A stretch of DNA of 64,000 bases from Hymenopellis radicata (taxonomy: Eukaryota > Basidiomycota > Agaricomycetes > Agaricales > Physalacriaceae), in assembly GCA_015501595.1 (NCBI GenBank), contig JADNRX010000003.1, forward strand, positions 372,001-436,000, written 5' to 3'. The notes below the pieces were generated by a model, which worked only from the letters and a program-made list of their open reading frames with translations, ran no database searches and was not told the origin of the DNA. The translations under genes were made by a program, and so were the position numbers. Below, piece by piece: positions 1 to 12,347 of the stretch. Positions within the stretch are counted from its first letter, which is position 1; each line of letters starts with the position of its first letter.

Positions 1-2671
1 TATTTTCCTCTTTGACACCGTCTTCAAGCTCTCGTGGATTCCTATGCGAATCATGAGAATTGACTAGCATAGAAAATGACTGAGTAATGTTACCCTCGTC
101 CGTAATACAATCAGTGATGTACAAGTCGGTTCGAATGGCGACAGCCCGAGGGAACCGCATTGTGTATCCCATATGATACTGATCTAGTACGTTTCTAAGG
201 CTTTAGAATCGAATTAAACGGGATATACCACTAACCTGACTTAACGATTTCCGCCGCCTTGACTTTCAGAATGAACGAGCTGTAAAGGCGATCAGTAACG
301 GGATCGAAAAGCTAGAAGATATCGAACTCTTCTGGCTCCAGATAGACGTCTCCCTTGTCTTCTGGGGTCTTTTTGGCAGTTTTGTAGAACGCCGGAGGAT
401 TTTTGGGATCCCATTTCTTCCAAGGCTTACTTCGAACCCATAGGTAATCGGCATAGGTGAGTCCGGATCCTATACGAACAAACGACCGATATCTGACATG
501 CAGTGAGCACGACGAGCATTCAAGCATCGAAAAACGAACTTCACGTCGTCGTCGTCGGCACCGGGTCCGGTCTCAACAACAGCGCATACCAGGGTTGAAA
601 CGCCACCGCCACGCGAGCCAGTACCATAATTGCCGGCTGAGAACTGTTTGAATGCACTGCAGATCTCCGAGGATGTACGTGGCGTACCAATGACAATCAC
701 ATCAACCGTTTCACCCATATTGTCCTACATACGGTCAGATTGATTGGTGGCGTTCAGAGCACGGAGCGCGACGTACCATGTATTCCGGCTTGACTTTAAT
801 CCAGTCTTTGTTTCTGCCATTGAGAACGTACTTGGACAGTGGGTGCTTGATCACTAGGCCTTCTCCTCGCGACGCCATGACTTCGTCCATTTTCTGCCTT
901 ACATCGGCTGCGGTTGATCCTTTGAACTCAATGGCAAACTCGATTCGTCCGGGAATCTCCTTCAGACAGGCTCTCATGTTCTTCTTGCGATACGATGTAC
1001 TCTTATCCAACAGAGAATTGCCATTCAAATATAACAGGTCGAACACCTTGACTAGACGGACTTTCAGTCCTGATAGTCAGCAGCGAAGACATAATACTCA
1101 CAGCACGGTCGGGGCATGTTAGCTTTCTTGGTTTTGTCTACGAAGTGTCAGTGTAGCCGAAAGGAAGTCTAAGCCGAACATCTACCTCCTGCAGCCGTCT
1201 TCAAGGTCCCGAACGGTAGGTTACGCTGTGAAACGGGATCCCACACCAGCATCTCCCCGTCGAGAATGATTCTAATGGGATGAAGTTAGGATTAACGCGT
1301 CGCGCAATAAACAACGTACTCATCGACGCGATGGTCAAAAGCCTTGTCAACATACGGGGTCAGACTTCCTTCACCGACGTGTTTGCCATACAGGTACGTG
1401 TAGTCCTTTCCCTTCCTATGAATACATCAATACAACTGATCGAGCCAGGCAACTGCAGCGTACCGAGAACAGTAGAAGTACTCATTACCCTTCTTGTGGA
1501 GCTGCATTCTTTCGCCGTCCAGTTTCTCCTCAATGAAGAACTCTTTGTCACCCATCTCTTTGACGGTTTCTTCGATTTTCTTGGTTGGCCGACTACAGAG
1601 CATAGGCGTGAACGCATGAAACAGACGAACGGCTTTGTCCTGTAACTTGTTCGGATAGGTTATCCTAGCGGACAGAGAGGTACGTACCTGAGCGTTAAGT
1701 CGGAACGACGGGTCCCATAACGTCCAGGCCACTTTCTTGAGATCAGAGCAAGTGTTGTACAGGTCCTGGGCATCAGGATGGAAGACGGCAAAGACGGTTG
1801 TTTCCTTGACTGATATGACAAGGTCTGGGCTCAAACGAGTGAGAAAAGAAACAGGCAAAACAGAGACATGCTACTACCTTTCAGGATGATCCTAGCAATC
1901 CATCGTTGCTCCTCAGGAGTAGCACGATTGTACACACGTGTCAGAATCTTGGACTGGACCTCTCTGTTGGCATGTCAGAATATAGATACTTTTGAGAGCT
2001 AGAGCTACCTTGAGCCCATGTTCTCGGACAGTTCATCCAGCAGTGAGTTGAGGTCTTCAATGGTGAGCGTGCTCTCGACCACGGAGGAGCGTTTACTGAC
2101 AACCTCATACAAGACTGTGGGAAAGTCGCCTGATGCTTTCTATGCAAGCGTCAGCGTAAAGAAAGGCATCGAAGGGTAGTCTCACGTCTTTCTCAGTGGG
2201 TTTCTTCCAATTTGTGAGACGTATGGCATCCGGATCACGAGGCCCCAGAGGAATGAGTTTGATATAAGTCTTGGCCAGATTTTGTTCTTTCAGCCCATAG
2301 ACAGCGCGTTCGCGATCTTTCTGTGAGAAGCGGTAAGAAATGGAGTATGGGTATTTTGTTTCTTACTTGAGGCAATATAAGTCGCAGTACTGGATAAAGA
2401 TCTTTGCCCTTCTCCTCGCGCCAATGCTACGCAACAGTCAGCGCCACAAAACGCTAACATGAGAGAAACAGACGTTGAACCAAGCATTGAGCAGTTTCTC
2501 CTTTCTGTCGCGTTTCCGCTCGCCTGACAGCTTTTCAAACAATCCAGTGAGAATTCCAAAAGGAGCGGTGCCAAAGTTCTGCGGTGGTTCTGGTGTGGAG
2601 CTAATTGCAGCCTGTGAGGCCGACGGCTCTGGAGAGCCGGGCGCTGAGGTCGGCGCCGGCGTCGCTTGCAT
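1..2671 (-). CDS. LIG4: DNA ligase IV (3' end beyond window)
   Basis: ATP-dependent ligase that seals double-strand breaks in non-homologous end joining, in the nucleus with XRCC4/Lif1-type partners. The start ATG at 2671 opens a low-complexity leader followed by the helical DNA-binding domain. The nucleotidyltransferase motif EEKLDGER, with the adenylated lysine, lies near 1530. Downstream blocks match the LIG4 pattern: a GEGLVIKHP motif near 860, WIKVKPEY near 790 and an oligonucleotide-binding fold segment down to about 130. About ten short introns interrupt the gene. The reading frame is still open at base 1, so the C-terminal BRCT pair that binds the partner protein is outside the window. 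It shares a 178-base divergent promoter with the kinase at 2850. Identification as ligase IV rather than ligase I or III rests on these blocks and is strong. Confidence 0.9.
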
Positions 2672-2849
2672 TGTTACTGAACGTCTGTCACTGTGGAGGT
2701 AGGAGTCAGGAGCAATATGCGGACGCGCTGCACACGTGATCACGAAGCTTTGGATGTTCGGACCGGGATACCCGAGCGCGTTCCAGCTTTGCTTTGGACG
2801 ACGACGACCACCACCACATATTTCTATATTTTCAACTAATCGCCTATCA

Positions 2850-5223
2850 ATGACTAGCCCTAGCTTTGCACGCCGTGGTGATGATCCAAAGATGATTGGC
2901 TACTGGAAGGTCGGACGCACGATTGGCAAGGGCAGCTCTGGTTGGTGTCCCCGTCGTTTGCATCGGCTGCCACTCAACTCGCCCAGGTCGCGTAAAAATC
3001 GCCCGCCACGCCAAGACAGGCCAGATGGCTGCCGTCAAAATCGTCCCCAAGGCCTTTCTGTATTCGCGAATGGACTCGCTCAACAACGCTGCCGACGAGG
3101 CGGAACGCTTTGAGCTCGCTCTTCAGCGCGAAATCGTCATCATGAAACTCATCGACCATCCTAACATTATGAAACTTTACGACGTCTGGGACACTACACA
3201 TCATCTCTATCTTATTCTAGAACACGTTCAAGGCGGCGAACTCTTCGAGTATCTCTGCGAGCAGGGCCGTCTCTCCTCTCACGAGGCCCTTCGCTATTTC
3301 CATCAAATCATCGCCGCAGTCGACTATCTTCACCGCTTTAACATCGTTCACCGCGACCTCAAACCCGAAAACATCCTTCTCGACGCCCAGCGCAACGTCA
3401 AGCTCGCAGACTTTGGCATGGCTGCCTGGCAATCCGATTCTCTCCTTCAAACTTCCTGTGGAAGTCCTCATTATGCCGCACCTGAGATCGTGAACGGTCT
3501 CGACTACGACGGTGCCATCTCAGACATCTGGTCCTGTGGTATTATCCTTCATGCCATGCTGGCAGGATGCCTTCCTTTCGACGACGAAGACTGTTTGGAA
3601 CTCTTGGAGAAAGTTAGGCTCGCCGAGTTCGAAATGCCTGAGGTGATCGAACCGCTCGCACAGGATCTCATCAGCAAAATGCTCACCAAGGACGTTTCCA
3701 AGCGCATTACCATGTCGGGCATTCGAAGCCATCCATTCTTCACTTCTGAATCCTTTGACTTTGATCATCCTCCTACTCTGTCTCTGTACGACTTGGCACT
3801 ACCTATCGTTTCTCCCGATGAGATTGATCTCGAGCTTCTCCGCCATATGCACACCCTCTGGCCGAAAAGTACCGATGAGGAACTCATCAGCCACCTGATT
3901 AGCGAAGAGCGTAATTGTCATAAAGGCATCTATCAACTTCTAGCTGAATATCGCAGGAAGGAGTTGGAGGATTATGACGAAGCTGAAGAACTGGCCAAGG
4001 TTGAGCGCTTGCGGCGAAAGACGGAAAAGGCACAAAGGCGTGAGCAGGAAATGGCTCTCGGGCTAGGCGGGGAGCGCCGTCTACCTCCAGATTCTCACTT
4101 GACACCGTCTCCGTCATCCATGCCTCCTCGCAATGATCCTCCTACACCTCGACGCGCAGCTAGAAGTGGCAGGTTTTCGGCTTCTTCATCTGAAGAATCT
4201 CTCTTATCCAAGTGGGAGAATCGACCCGAAATCACGTTTTGCTCTCCTTCTCATTCTGGACGCTCTTCTATTCATGCCGCGGATGTTCCTCTTGTAGCCC
4301 CAGAACACCAAGATGCACATATGCGCACCTTTCTGAATCAGGTCGCCAATCACATCAATGTCCTCTACTCGAGAACGGAAGGCGCTCAGAGTCCTACCAG
4401 TGTCAACTCCCCCAATTTCGCTTTCATGCACGAATTCCTTGGCTCGCAACCCTTGTACGCCCTAACGCCTGACCCTCCCACTCAAGTGTCGACCGGCAAC
4501 GTCTATCCTCTCAGTGCTGGGGCATATACCGATGTTAAGCCTTTGTCCGTGTCCAAGAGAGAACAACCGGACTTCATTGCCGAGAAGGAGAACATCGACG
4601 AGGGCTTCCTTCTTGTTGATCTTGACATTTTCGGGTCCTGCCCCAACACTGCCCTCACTTTTCCTGGGCAACAGACGGGTGGTGGCGCCAAGGAGAAACG
4701 GGTGAGGATCGTAGAGCCCAAGGACCGAGCCAAGCTGAGGAAGCGAAGGACCGTTAGTGATACGCCATCTTCCACGCCCTCTTCTCCGTCCTCTCCTCTA
4801 TCGCCATCTCGGAAACGGAACTGGCTCGCCCAAATGTTCAAGTTCAAGCCATCGACCTGTTCGTTGTTGTCCGTCCACGATGTACAGACTTCCCAGAATG
4901 AATGTCGTCGAATACTGATGGCGATGGACGTACGTGTCGTTTTGGAGGAAGGAAACGGCTTTGGGGTGCTCAAATGTCGGTTGGAGGAGGCAAGTGAAGC
5001 AGCGGGGCTGATGGCTGTTTTGAAGGCGGTAAAGTTCAGGGTGGATGTTCAAGCCGTCACGCATGATACGTTGGCGTTGATTTTGGTCCATGAGAAGGGA
5101 TCGACGGAGAGCTTCAAGGAGATATACAGGCGACTGCGACAGGATTGGGTGTTGGATATCCCTGGCGGTCTGACGCCACAAGAGGTGGTCTGGATTCCTG
5201 GACAGACGCCTGTACGAGGTTGA
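2850..5223 (+). CDS. Nim1/Gin4/Cdr2-type septin- and Wee1-linked protein kinase
   Basis: Serine/threonine kinase of the CAMK branch that in yeasts sits at the cell cortex or septin ring and promotes mitotic entry through Wee1. Exons are 2850-2940 and 2987-5223, giving 775 residues; the 46-base intron falls inside the glycine loop (IGKGSSG|RV, residues 25-33). Visible residues include ATP lysine K48, catalytic HRDLKPEN with D154, DFG at 172-174 and a YAAPE activation segment. A UBA-like helical segment follows the kinase domain. The middle is low-complexity, and the last roughly 100 residues resemble a KA1-type lipid-binding domain. The ATG at 2850 was chosen because it is upstream of the intron and in frame with the glycine loop; the in-frame continuation through the intron is not real coding. 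Which of Gin4, Hsl1, Kcc4 or Cdr2 it matches best cannot be settled here. Confidence 0.85.
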
Positions 5224-5494
5224 TTACACGAACAAACTAGACAGAATATGTACACTATTGTAAAGGGTTGTGGGTGCAATGTATGCGTGTCAAACTCAGA
5301 GTCGTTCACTCCCAACAACTGCTGAAAAACGGTGAGATGCGCATGTGTCGGTGGACTAGAAATACAGACGAGAACAGTACTGCTACATTATTTTAGATGG
5401 CTTCTAGCGCTACTTGGTAAGTATCTTCTTGTTATGAATGCTACGGTGTCTCGTCAACTGATCCGGGCGCGCGAACGATTTGTTGCAGCCAGGT

Positions 5495-7200
5495 TCAGTA
5501 CAAGGGTAAGGACGAGCTCCTGTGTGAGTACGAAGCTGTCATTTGATGAGAAACGTAACGCAGAGGGCGAGTCCAACGAAACAGACTTACGTGTTTTGAC
5601 AAATTGGAGGATTCTGTGAACGCACGGTCGCAGTACGTGCACTTGAATGGTTTTTCTCCGTTGTGGGTACGCTTGTGAATGGTCAGAGCACCCGCAATAG
5701 CGAACCGTTTTCCGCATCCGGCGTGATCACAAGCGTATGGCTCTGACAAATTTCAATCAGAACGAGCTGTGAAAGGAGAAGAATAAACTCACTTTCGAGC
5801 GTGTGACGCCGCATGTGTTGCTGCAGAGTTGCAGCCTCCGAAAAGTTTTGCTTGCATATTTCACACTGAAACGGGCGATGACCCGTGTGAGACTACACAA
5901 AACATTAATTCAACTGGCATGCTCTCAAAGGCAACAAAAATAAAGCCTACCTGCAGATGACGGCAGATTTTTTGTTTGCTGGCGAAACCATTACTACCGT
6001 GGCGTTTACATCCCTTCCAATAGCAATCATAATGGGCCTTTCCTGATCCGACATGGACTACGTTCAGATGTGCGGTTAAATCATCACAGGTCGTGAATGA
6101 TTGTCCGCAGCCTTGCCAGTGGCACACGTGCGAGCCCGAACAGTGATGTTGTGGGTCTGATGTCTGCGTTGCCTCACTCTCTGAAGGCGTCAAAAGACCA
6201 AAATCGACAGGTGACGGGAGACTGTCTGTAGGTTGCATCCACTGGGAGCTTAGGTGATCCTGTAGAAGATGATTCGCAAGCATCTCCATAATCAGGTTGT
6301 CATTGTACGCCTGTGGGGCAGGCAGGCTCTCGTGACAATCACCCCACATGCAAGCGAGGGTGTTCTGGGCAGGAAGAGGTACTTGCGACTGTGGCGGGAG
6401 CCGGAGATGCTCGGCATTGACGTGCTGAATGAGCTGTTCCGAGTCAGAGAACTGTCGGTGACAATTCCCCCATAAGCATGGTATGGAAGACCCGTGGGAT
6501 GTATGGGACTGTGCCTGAACATGAGGAGAAAAGTGACCGACGTCCGTGAGCGGCGAGGAAGTCGAAGACGAGGAGGAAGAGGAGGTGAATGGTGAGGCGC
6601 CATCGCACGAGGAGCAGAAGATTGGGGAAAGAGATGGGTCCCAGTTAAGAGGAGGCAAGCCATGGTGGATGGTGGAGGTGTGATGCACGTCTGTTCCACA
6701 GCACTGAAGCTATCGAAGAGTCAGTAGATGTGCTGCGGACGTGTGGCGCGCGTACGTACAAACTGGTCGAGAGGACTGCAGTCCGGACAGTCGGCCTCTC
6801 CATCGCAGAGAAAGTTGCAGGGATCAGGAGCATTGGGACCGTGGCCGGTGCTGTGGGAGTGGTCGTCGCAGGCAATGACCACGCACTGATCCGTGCACTG
6901 GGAGGTCATCTCGGAGCCGCGCTGGGGACAGGAATCGCCCATACAGCAGCCTACGCAGTCGGGGTCTGGGGGCATGCAGTCCTTCGGGAGATTCCGCTGT
7001 ATGGAGCGGTAAAGGTCCTTGTCAAAGGACGCCACGCTGGGGTAGGCTGCATTCATTGTAGAATCGTCACAGCAGTAAAGCGGGGAGCGACCGCGACGTG
7101 GAGATGCAGAGGGCGAGCAAGAGCGGTAGCGTTGCCGCGTTGTTCTGGTAGGATTACAAGCTGTATCCACCTCGCCCGCTCGTTTCGTGTCGCTGTACAT
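5495..7200 (-). CDS. Zap1-like C2H2 zinc-responsive transcription factor
   Basis: Probable zinc-sensing transcription factor. Exons read 7200-6760, 6709-5951, 5892-5793, 5742-5591 and 5533-5495, giving about 496 residues. The first exon codes a Cys/His-rich acidic region containing DCVGCC and [10 protein letters not shown] stretches, like metal-responsive activation domains. Further on come isolated C2H2 fingers, then a tandem array whose order and linkers resemble yeast Zap1: [34 protein letters not shown] and [10 protein letters not shown] ending ESSNLSKH. The last predicted exon gives LRTH and then stops after eight residues, while a further complete finger lies in the neighbouring frame (see findings). 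Acceptor choice for exon 2 (6709 or 6703) is uncertain, but both keep frame. The Zap1 assignment is by finger pattern; another C2H2 regulator is possible. Confidence 0.65.
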
Positions 7201-7313
7201 TTGATGACTGTGAGGGTACTGGTTGTATAGTGTAAGCCGATCATGCCCGCCGGTCCGGCAGTTTTGGCGTGCGCGATCAACAATTCAGTTCCTTCTGAGT
7301 TCGGACTGCACCA
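7201..7313. promoter_or_regulatory. divergent promoter, Zap1-like gene / M20 peptidase
   Basis: Only 113 bases separate the start codons of the zinc-finger gene (minus) and the M20 metallopeptidase (plus), so both must be driven from this segment or from inside each other's 5' end. The M20 enzyme family is zinc-dependent, so a shared zinc-responsive control is conceivable, but no Zap1-type site was recognised by eye. Confidence 0.5.
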
Positions 7314-9385
7314 ATGTCAGGATCTGAGCATCACAAAGGCAACAAAATCTCAAGGTTTTCATGGTTTCTCTTGGTCTCTAGTGCTGCCATTGCCTACAAG
7401 CTGTTGCCCTCCCACGTCTCAGATGGAATATTCCCTCTTCTTCTTCCAGGCAGAACCTTCGACCATCCAGGATGTCCACAAGTACCGGCTTTATTCCCGG
7501 AAACTCACGCAGGCCTGGACGCCACATTGGATCACCTCTTCGCAACCGATGGCTTCAAACTTGAAGCATACAAGCAACTCGGTGGCGCCATTCGGATTCG
7601 GTCGGCCCTTCTCTTGCTCGTTCGGCTTTACGCGGATACTCAACATTCCCGCAGAACAGAGTCATACGATGACTTCCTGCCTGTCGGACAGGATGACCGA
7701 TGGAACGTCTTCCAAGACTTCCATCAATACTTGGAAACTTCATTTCCTTTGATGTGCGCGTACATGCAGTGCTCTCCCGCCAGTATGAATACTGACGGAT
7801 CATAAGATATCAGAGACTAGATGTAAATGTCGTCAATACATACGGACTCGTCTTTCACTGGCAAGGCTCTGATCAGCGTCTCAAACCAGTTCTCTTTGCC
7901 GCGCATCAAGGTGTGTATATTTTCCCAAGTACTCAAGGAAAGTTGTTGATTTCTGCTGCCTAAGATGTTGTTCCTGTCGATCCGATAACTGTCAGCCAAT
8001 GGACTCATCCGCCGTATTCTGGTCACTTTGACGGTGGAGATTTCAATGTGCGAGGCATACGGATAACTTACGAATGTGCAGGAACGTGGATATGGGGTCG
8101 TGGAAGTGCTGACGACAAAGCTGATCTGATCTCACAAATGTAAGTCTTTCTGGTACGATAGACCATTGCTGTAACGCTCCTTAGGATCATGGTCGATCAG
8201 CTCCTCAAGAATGGATTTACGCCACAACGCACGATAGTTCTTGCTTTCGGAATTGACGAAGAAGCATCCGGTCTAGAAGGTGCAGGCAAGTTGGCCGTCT
8301 ATCTTGAGGAGAAATATGGCACAGGTGGATTCGCAATGCTCCTGGACGAAGGAGAAGGCTACGGCAAGAATGCGGAAGACAGCCTCATATTTGCAGTACC
8401 TGGTATAGCGGAGAAAGGGTACTTGGATGTACGCATCGAGGTATCCTCTGCAGGTGGACATTCAAGTGATCCCCCGGAGCATACGAGCATTGGCTTACTG
8501 TCTATGCTCGTGGTTGAGCTCGAGAAAAACACGCATCGACCCGTTCTACAACGCTCGGGAACTGGATTCGCCAACGCCCAATGCAGCGTACTGTACGATC
8601 CTCGATATCCACCGGCTTTGCGCGCTTTGGCCAAGAAAGCTTTGCACAGTGATCAGGCCCTCGAGCAGTTCATGAGGGCGTTGATTTCTTTCGACAAAAT
8701 GTTCGGAGTCCTCTTTAAAACGACCCAAGCTGTGGACCTCATCAGCGGAGGGGTCAAGATCAACGCACTTCCAGAGGTGGCTGCTGCAGTCGTTAATCAT
8801 CGGATCGCCGAACACAGTTCGTCTAAAGAGGTGCAGCAACACATCACCGAGCTTGTCGTACCAATCGCCCAGGAGTTCAACTTGACTGTCAATGCTTTTA
8901 GAGATCAACTCAAGTTTGGCGACGAGGGTGCTGTTGTTCTTGAAGACGCGTTTTATTCGGCATTGGAGCCTTCGCCAGTGTCTCCGATACATCTGAAAGG
9001 ACCATACGGCGTATTATCTGGAACCATTAAAGCAACTCTACAGTCGTCGGCACGTTACAAGGCCTCTGGAGTTGTCGTGAGTCCATCTCTAGGCTTGGGA
9101 AACACCGGTATGTACCAACAGCCATGCCTGGCCAGTCAGTGTTGAAATGACTTTAGACACACGTTTCTACTGGAACCTGACTCAACATATTTATCGATAC
9201 TCACATAGAGGTGATCTTGACGATCTGTATAATGGATTACACACTGTAGATGAAGGTCAGTATCAGCATTGTGTGTTGCTACGCTAGCTAAATAACGTAC
9301 AGCTGTACGAGGAGAGTCACTTATTGAGCAAATACGCTTCTTTACCAAGCTTGTACTGAATCTTGATGAGTCGAGAGACCTGTAG
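7314..9385 (+). CDS. M20 family metallopeptidase, carboxypeptidase S-like (copy 1)
   Basis: Zinc exopeptidase like yeast vacuolar Cps1, releasing C-terminal residues from peptides. Exons: 7314-7600, 7655-7753, 7807-7910, 7965-8033, 8082-8139, 8185-9107, 9157-9255 and 9303-9385, giving 573 residues with frame conserved at every join. An N-terminal hydrophobic segment (residues about 15-33) fits a type II signal anchor. Metal-site blocks are AAHQDVVPV, GRGSADDK, an IDEEASG pair of acidic residues and a final NTDTRFYW block. A second copy at 30523-32991 has the same exon 2 and exon 3 lengths (99 and 104 bases), which fixed the junctions here. The long sixth exon is uninterrupted, unlike the second copy. 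Vacuolar location is inferred from the family. Confidence 0.85.
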
Positions 9386-9591
9386 AACTGTTTGTAGAGT
9401 ATGAATTGTACGAAATCGCATGCTGCTTAATAGCTGTGCCCCTGAGGGTGTGTTTACGGAGGTTTACCTGGGACGCCACACAACTCTCTCCGTACTTTCA
9501 TTCACGTATCTTCCAAGTTCCCTTAACAGGCGTTACCGAGTGCGTACAATCTCCTTTGGCGCGTTCAAGACCGTCTAACGGCATCCAGACC

Positions 9592-10758
9592 ATGATCTTG
9601 CTAGAAGTAGGTGCTGAACCCGCAGTCAACGACCCCGAACCAATATTCTACTAGTCCCACAACGTTATCATCCAACAAACTCTGACGGACAAGTTGAACA
9701 AGTCGGTCCAGCATCGTTCTTGTCGGGATCATATGCTGATGGCCTCACAGACCCACGTCGCTGGACGTCAAGTTTGTCGACTATGATGGTGTCCGGTTCC
9801 ATCTCTCAACGCCGCAGAAGAAGTCGCAGGTGCTTTTGTCGATGCACATCCGATGCTGGGACGAGCTTGTCAAATACGGCGCTATGGGCATCCTGCAGCG
9901 GGAATACGGCGCACTCTTGTCGGCGAGCGCCGAGCCCGACTACAACGTCAGCTTGGAAATCGATCTCGAGCAGGTTCCTGCTGCACCGGGTGCGTTACAT
10001 GCATATTGTCTAGACGGGTTTCTCAAGGCATTGCAGAGGAACGTGAAGCCTTTGTTACGTCCGTGTCATTGCTAAAGCGCAATGCGCTTGCTGCGCCCTT
10101 CGAACTCGCGTTCAAAACGTCAAAGCAGCTCGAAAGCGCTGGCTCGGGTCAGGGAGAGCTCATGGAGATCCATTATCGAGACGAGGAGGCGATATACATC
10201 CAAGCATCCCCCGATCGTGTCACCGTTATATTCTCCACCGTCTTTAGCGATGAGACGGACCGCATCTTTGGCAAAGTCTTCCTTCAGGTCTGTGCCTTTA
10301 CTTCTCATCCCACTTTTGATCATTGCTCATTCCCCACATTCAGGAATTTGTCGATGCTCGCCGTCTCCCCGCTATACAAAACGCTCCCCAGGTCCTGTAC
10401 TCTAACCGCGATCCCCCACTCGAAATCCGTCATGTCGGTGGTCTACGCAATTCTGAGGACATGGGTTATGTCACTTTCGTCCTCTTCCCCCGTCACTACA
10501 ACAAGGATAGCGTTGCTTCAGCGACGATATCCCACATTCAACTCTTCCGCGACTACCTTCATTACCACATAAAGTGCTCCAAGGCGTATATGCACTCAAG
10601 AATGAGACATCGTGTTGCCGAGTTCCAGAAGGTGTTGAACAGAGCGCGTCCAGAGGTCGCACAGACGGAGAGGAAAACTGTTAGGTTCGTAACTCGCTTT
10701 TGCAATCCACTCTCGTTGCTCACTTCTCTGTAGTGGTAGAACCATGACCAGTCGGTGA
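9592..10758 (+). CDS. ARPC2: Arp2/3 complex subunit 2 (p34)
   Basis: Core subunit of the seven-protein Arp2/3 complex that nucleates branched actin, used for endocytic patches in fungi. Exons: 9592-9606, 9655-9701, 9751-9989, 10037-10287, 10344-10684 and 10734-10758. The first exon codes only MILLE; the next continues SHNVIIQQTL, matching the conserved start of the family. Other landmarks are FVDYDGVRFH, LLKRNALAAPFE, RVTVIFSTVF, GYVTFVLFPRH and YLHYHIKCSKAY. The product ends RTMTSR, near the usual family end of about 300 residues. The fourth exon could begin at 10037 or nine bases earlier with frame kept. It converges with the SDR gene, with 155 bases between stop codons. Confidence 0.92.
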
Positions 10759-10913
10759 GGACTACGCATAGATGACATACTGTACAACACAATGGAATTC
10801 AGTGGATATTCACCCTGTCGTTCATGCAATAACTTGTTTCGCATGGCAGACATTTTGTGGCCCTCGGTTTTTCAAACGTTTTTTGGGTTCCGCTAATTGC
10901 TAGGCCCACCCTA

Positions 10914-11880
10914 CTACGAAAATACCAATCCACCATCTATCACAATCGTTTGCCCCGTCACATAATCGGCCTCGGGACTTGCAAGCCACGACACGAGCTT
11001 CGCCGGATCCTCAGGAATGCTCGTGCGCCTCAGCGGGATCTCCAGCTCGTGCCTTTTAAAGTTCTCTCCCTTCTTCATTCCGTTCATCGCACCCATACCA
11101 CGATCTATCTCCTCCCACATTCCTGTATCGACAATACCGGGTGCGTAACCGTTAACAGTTATTCCGTGTGGTCCAAGAATGATAGCAAACGACTGTGTGA
11201 TGCTACGAACCGCAGCTTTCGTCGCGCTATAGTGTGCTAGAGCAGGATCTGTGCGGAACGATGTTCCACTACGGAGTACGTCAATTCAGGGAGACAGATC
11301 AGCTGGCCAACACCCTTGCCTCGCAGCGTTCAAGATCTTTCCGCCTGTGCCCTGTTTGATGAACTGCTTGCCGGCCGTAGAGTTGCAGTGGAAGACACCG
11401 CCAATGTTGATGTCCAGAATGCGCTTCAGTTCGTGCTCGGTGATTTCCAAGATGGGTTTGGCGTTGGCGATCCCTGCGTTCGCCACCATGACGGTGAGCG
11501 GTCCTAGAGAATTCACAGAGGTGGCGACCATGTCTTCGACTTGGCTGAGCTGGGACACGTCGGCGTAGGCGGCTACGGATTGCCGCCCCACGGACTGAAT
11601 TTCTTGAATGACCTGCATTTTTTTCGACATGAGTTGAGGATAGAATCGTATGATATCCGGAGAGAACGAACTCCTTCGACGTGTTTCGCGTTGGATTGGA
11701 GGTCATTAACGCAGACATCAAAGCCGTCCTGTGCAAGACGGAGTGCGATAGCACGGCCGCTTTAAGAAGGACAATGAGCATTGTATCTGCAGTTGACAAT
11801 CAGTCTACACCTTACATTCCTTGTCCTGCACCAGTGACTATCGCGGTTCGCGCTGGCTTAACAGATGTGGACATACACAT
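10914..11880 (-). CDS. short-chain dehydrogenase/reductase (diacetyl reductase-like)
   Basis: NAD(P)-dependent oxidoreductase of the classical SDR family; the substrate cannot be read from sequence, though the pattern is closest to acetoin/diacetyl reductases. Exons: 11880-11816, 11759-11672, 11612-11320 and 11268-10914, 266 residues. The glycine-rich cofactor loop TGAGQGIGR spans the first junction. NAG is present as VANAGIA, and the catalytic YSATK is in the last exon. The third intron (11319-11269) starts with GC; using that site yields NAAS, supplying the catalytic serine, while a nearby GT site keeps frame but loses it. The C-terminus VTGQTIVIDGG is typical of the family. An alternative start is the next Met two codons in. 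Confidence 0.85.
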
Positions 11881-12347
11881 CCTTTGAACGCCGACGCGTG
11901 CGTTGAATAGCGAACGGAATGCCGCCATTGCATGCATGATGGTGGGGAAAGGAGGGAATCTCAAGGCCAGGACCGTCCGTTCACGCGCGTTCTCATGTTA
12001 TACGTACAGGATGCACTGTTTGAAATTGTCCGTCCCGCGCTCACACATGACGCCGGCCGGCCCGGCGGGCTTTAGAGAAGGGCATCGCACTTGGAAAGAA
12101 ATCCAAGGAGATTCGTTAAGAGGTCTCCTCACATTCACCTGATCTCAAGCCGACCTCTAGCGAGTTGAAGGGCAATTACTTACCTTTCAGTAGATCGTAG
12201 GATTGCTTGGGTGCAATCTTCGCCTCAACAGGGCGCAAGTTCAAAACTGAAGCTCTAAAAAGTATACCTTTCCGGATCCCATGAATCGTTTCAGTCAGTC
12301 GCAAAGCACAAAGAATGATCTCGATTCTGCTAGTCAAAGAACAAACA
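11881..12347. other. intergenic, SDR / RIO1
   Basis: No coding block was found. The segment is upstream of the SDR start and downstream of the RIO1 stop. Short open frames here show no family resemblance. Confidence 0.5.

Noticed and set aside
2896..2986. Upstream in-frame start for the kinase at 2896 with a continuous reading through to 5223
   Set aside because: It reads through a 46-base intron with good GT and CAG ends; the spliced frame from 2850 restores the complete glycine loop.
6730..7230. Long plus-strand open frame (166 codons) opposite the zinc-finger gene
   Set aside because: Antisense shadow of the Cys-rich first exon; no domain and composition follows the opposite strand.
11314..11320. 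GT donor alternative for the SDR intron
   Set aside because: It keeps frame but loses the NAAS catalytic serine; the GC donor five bases upstream restores it.
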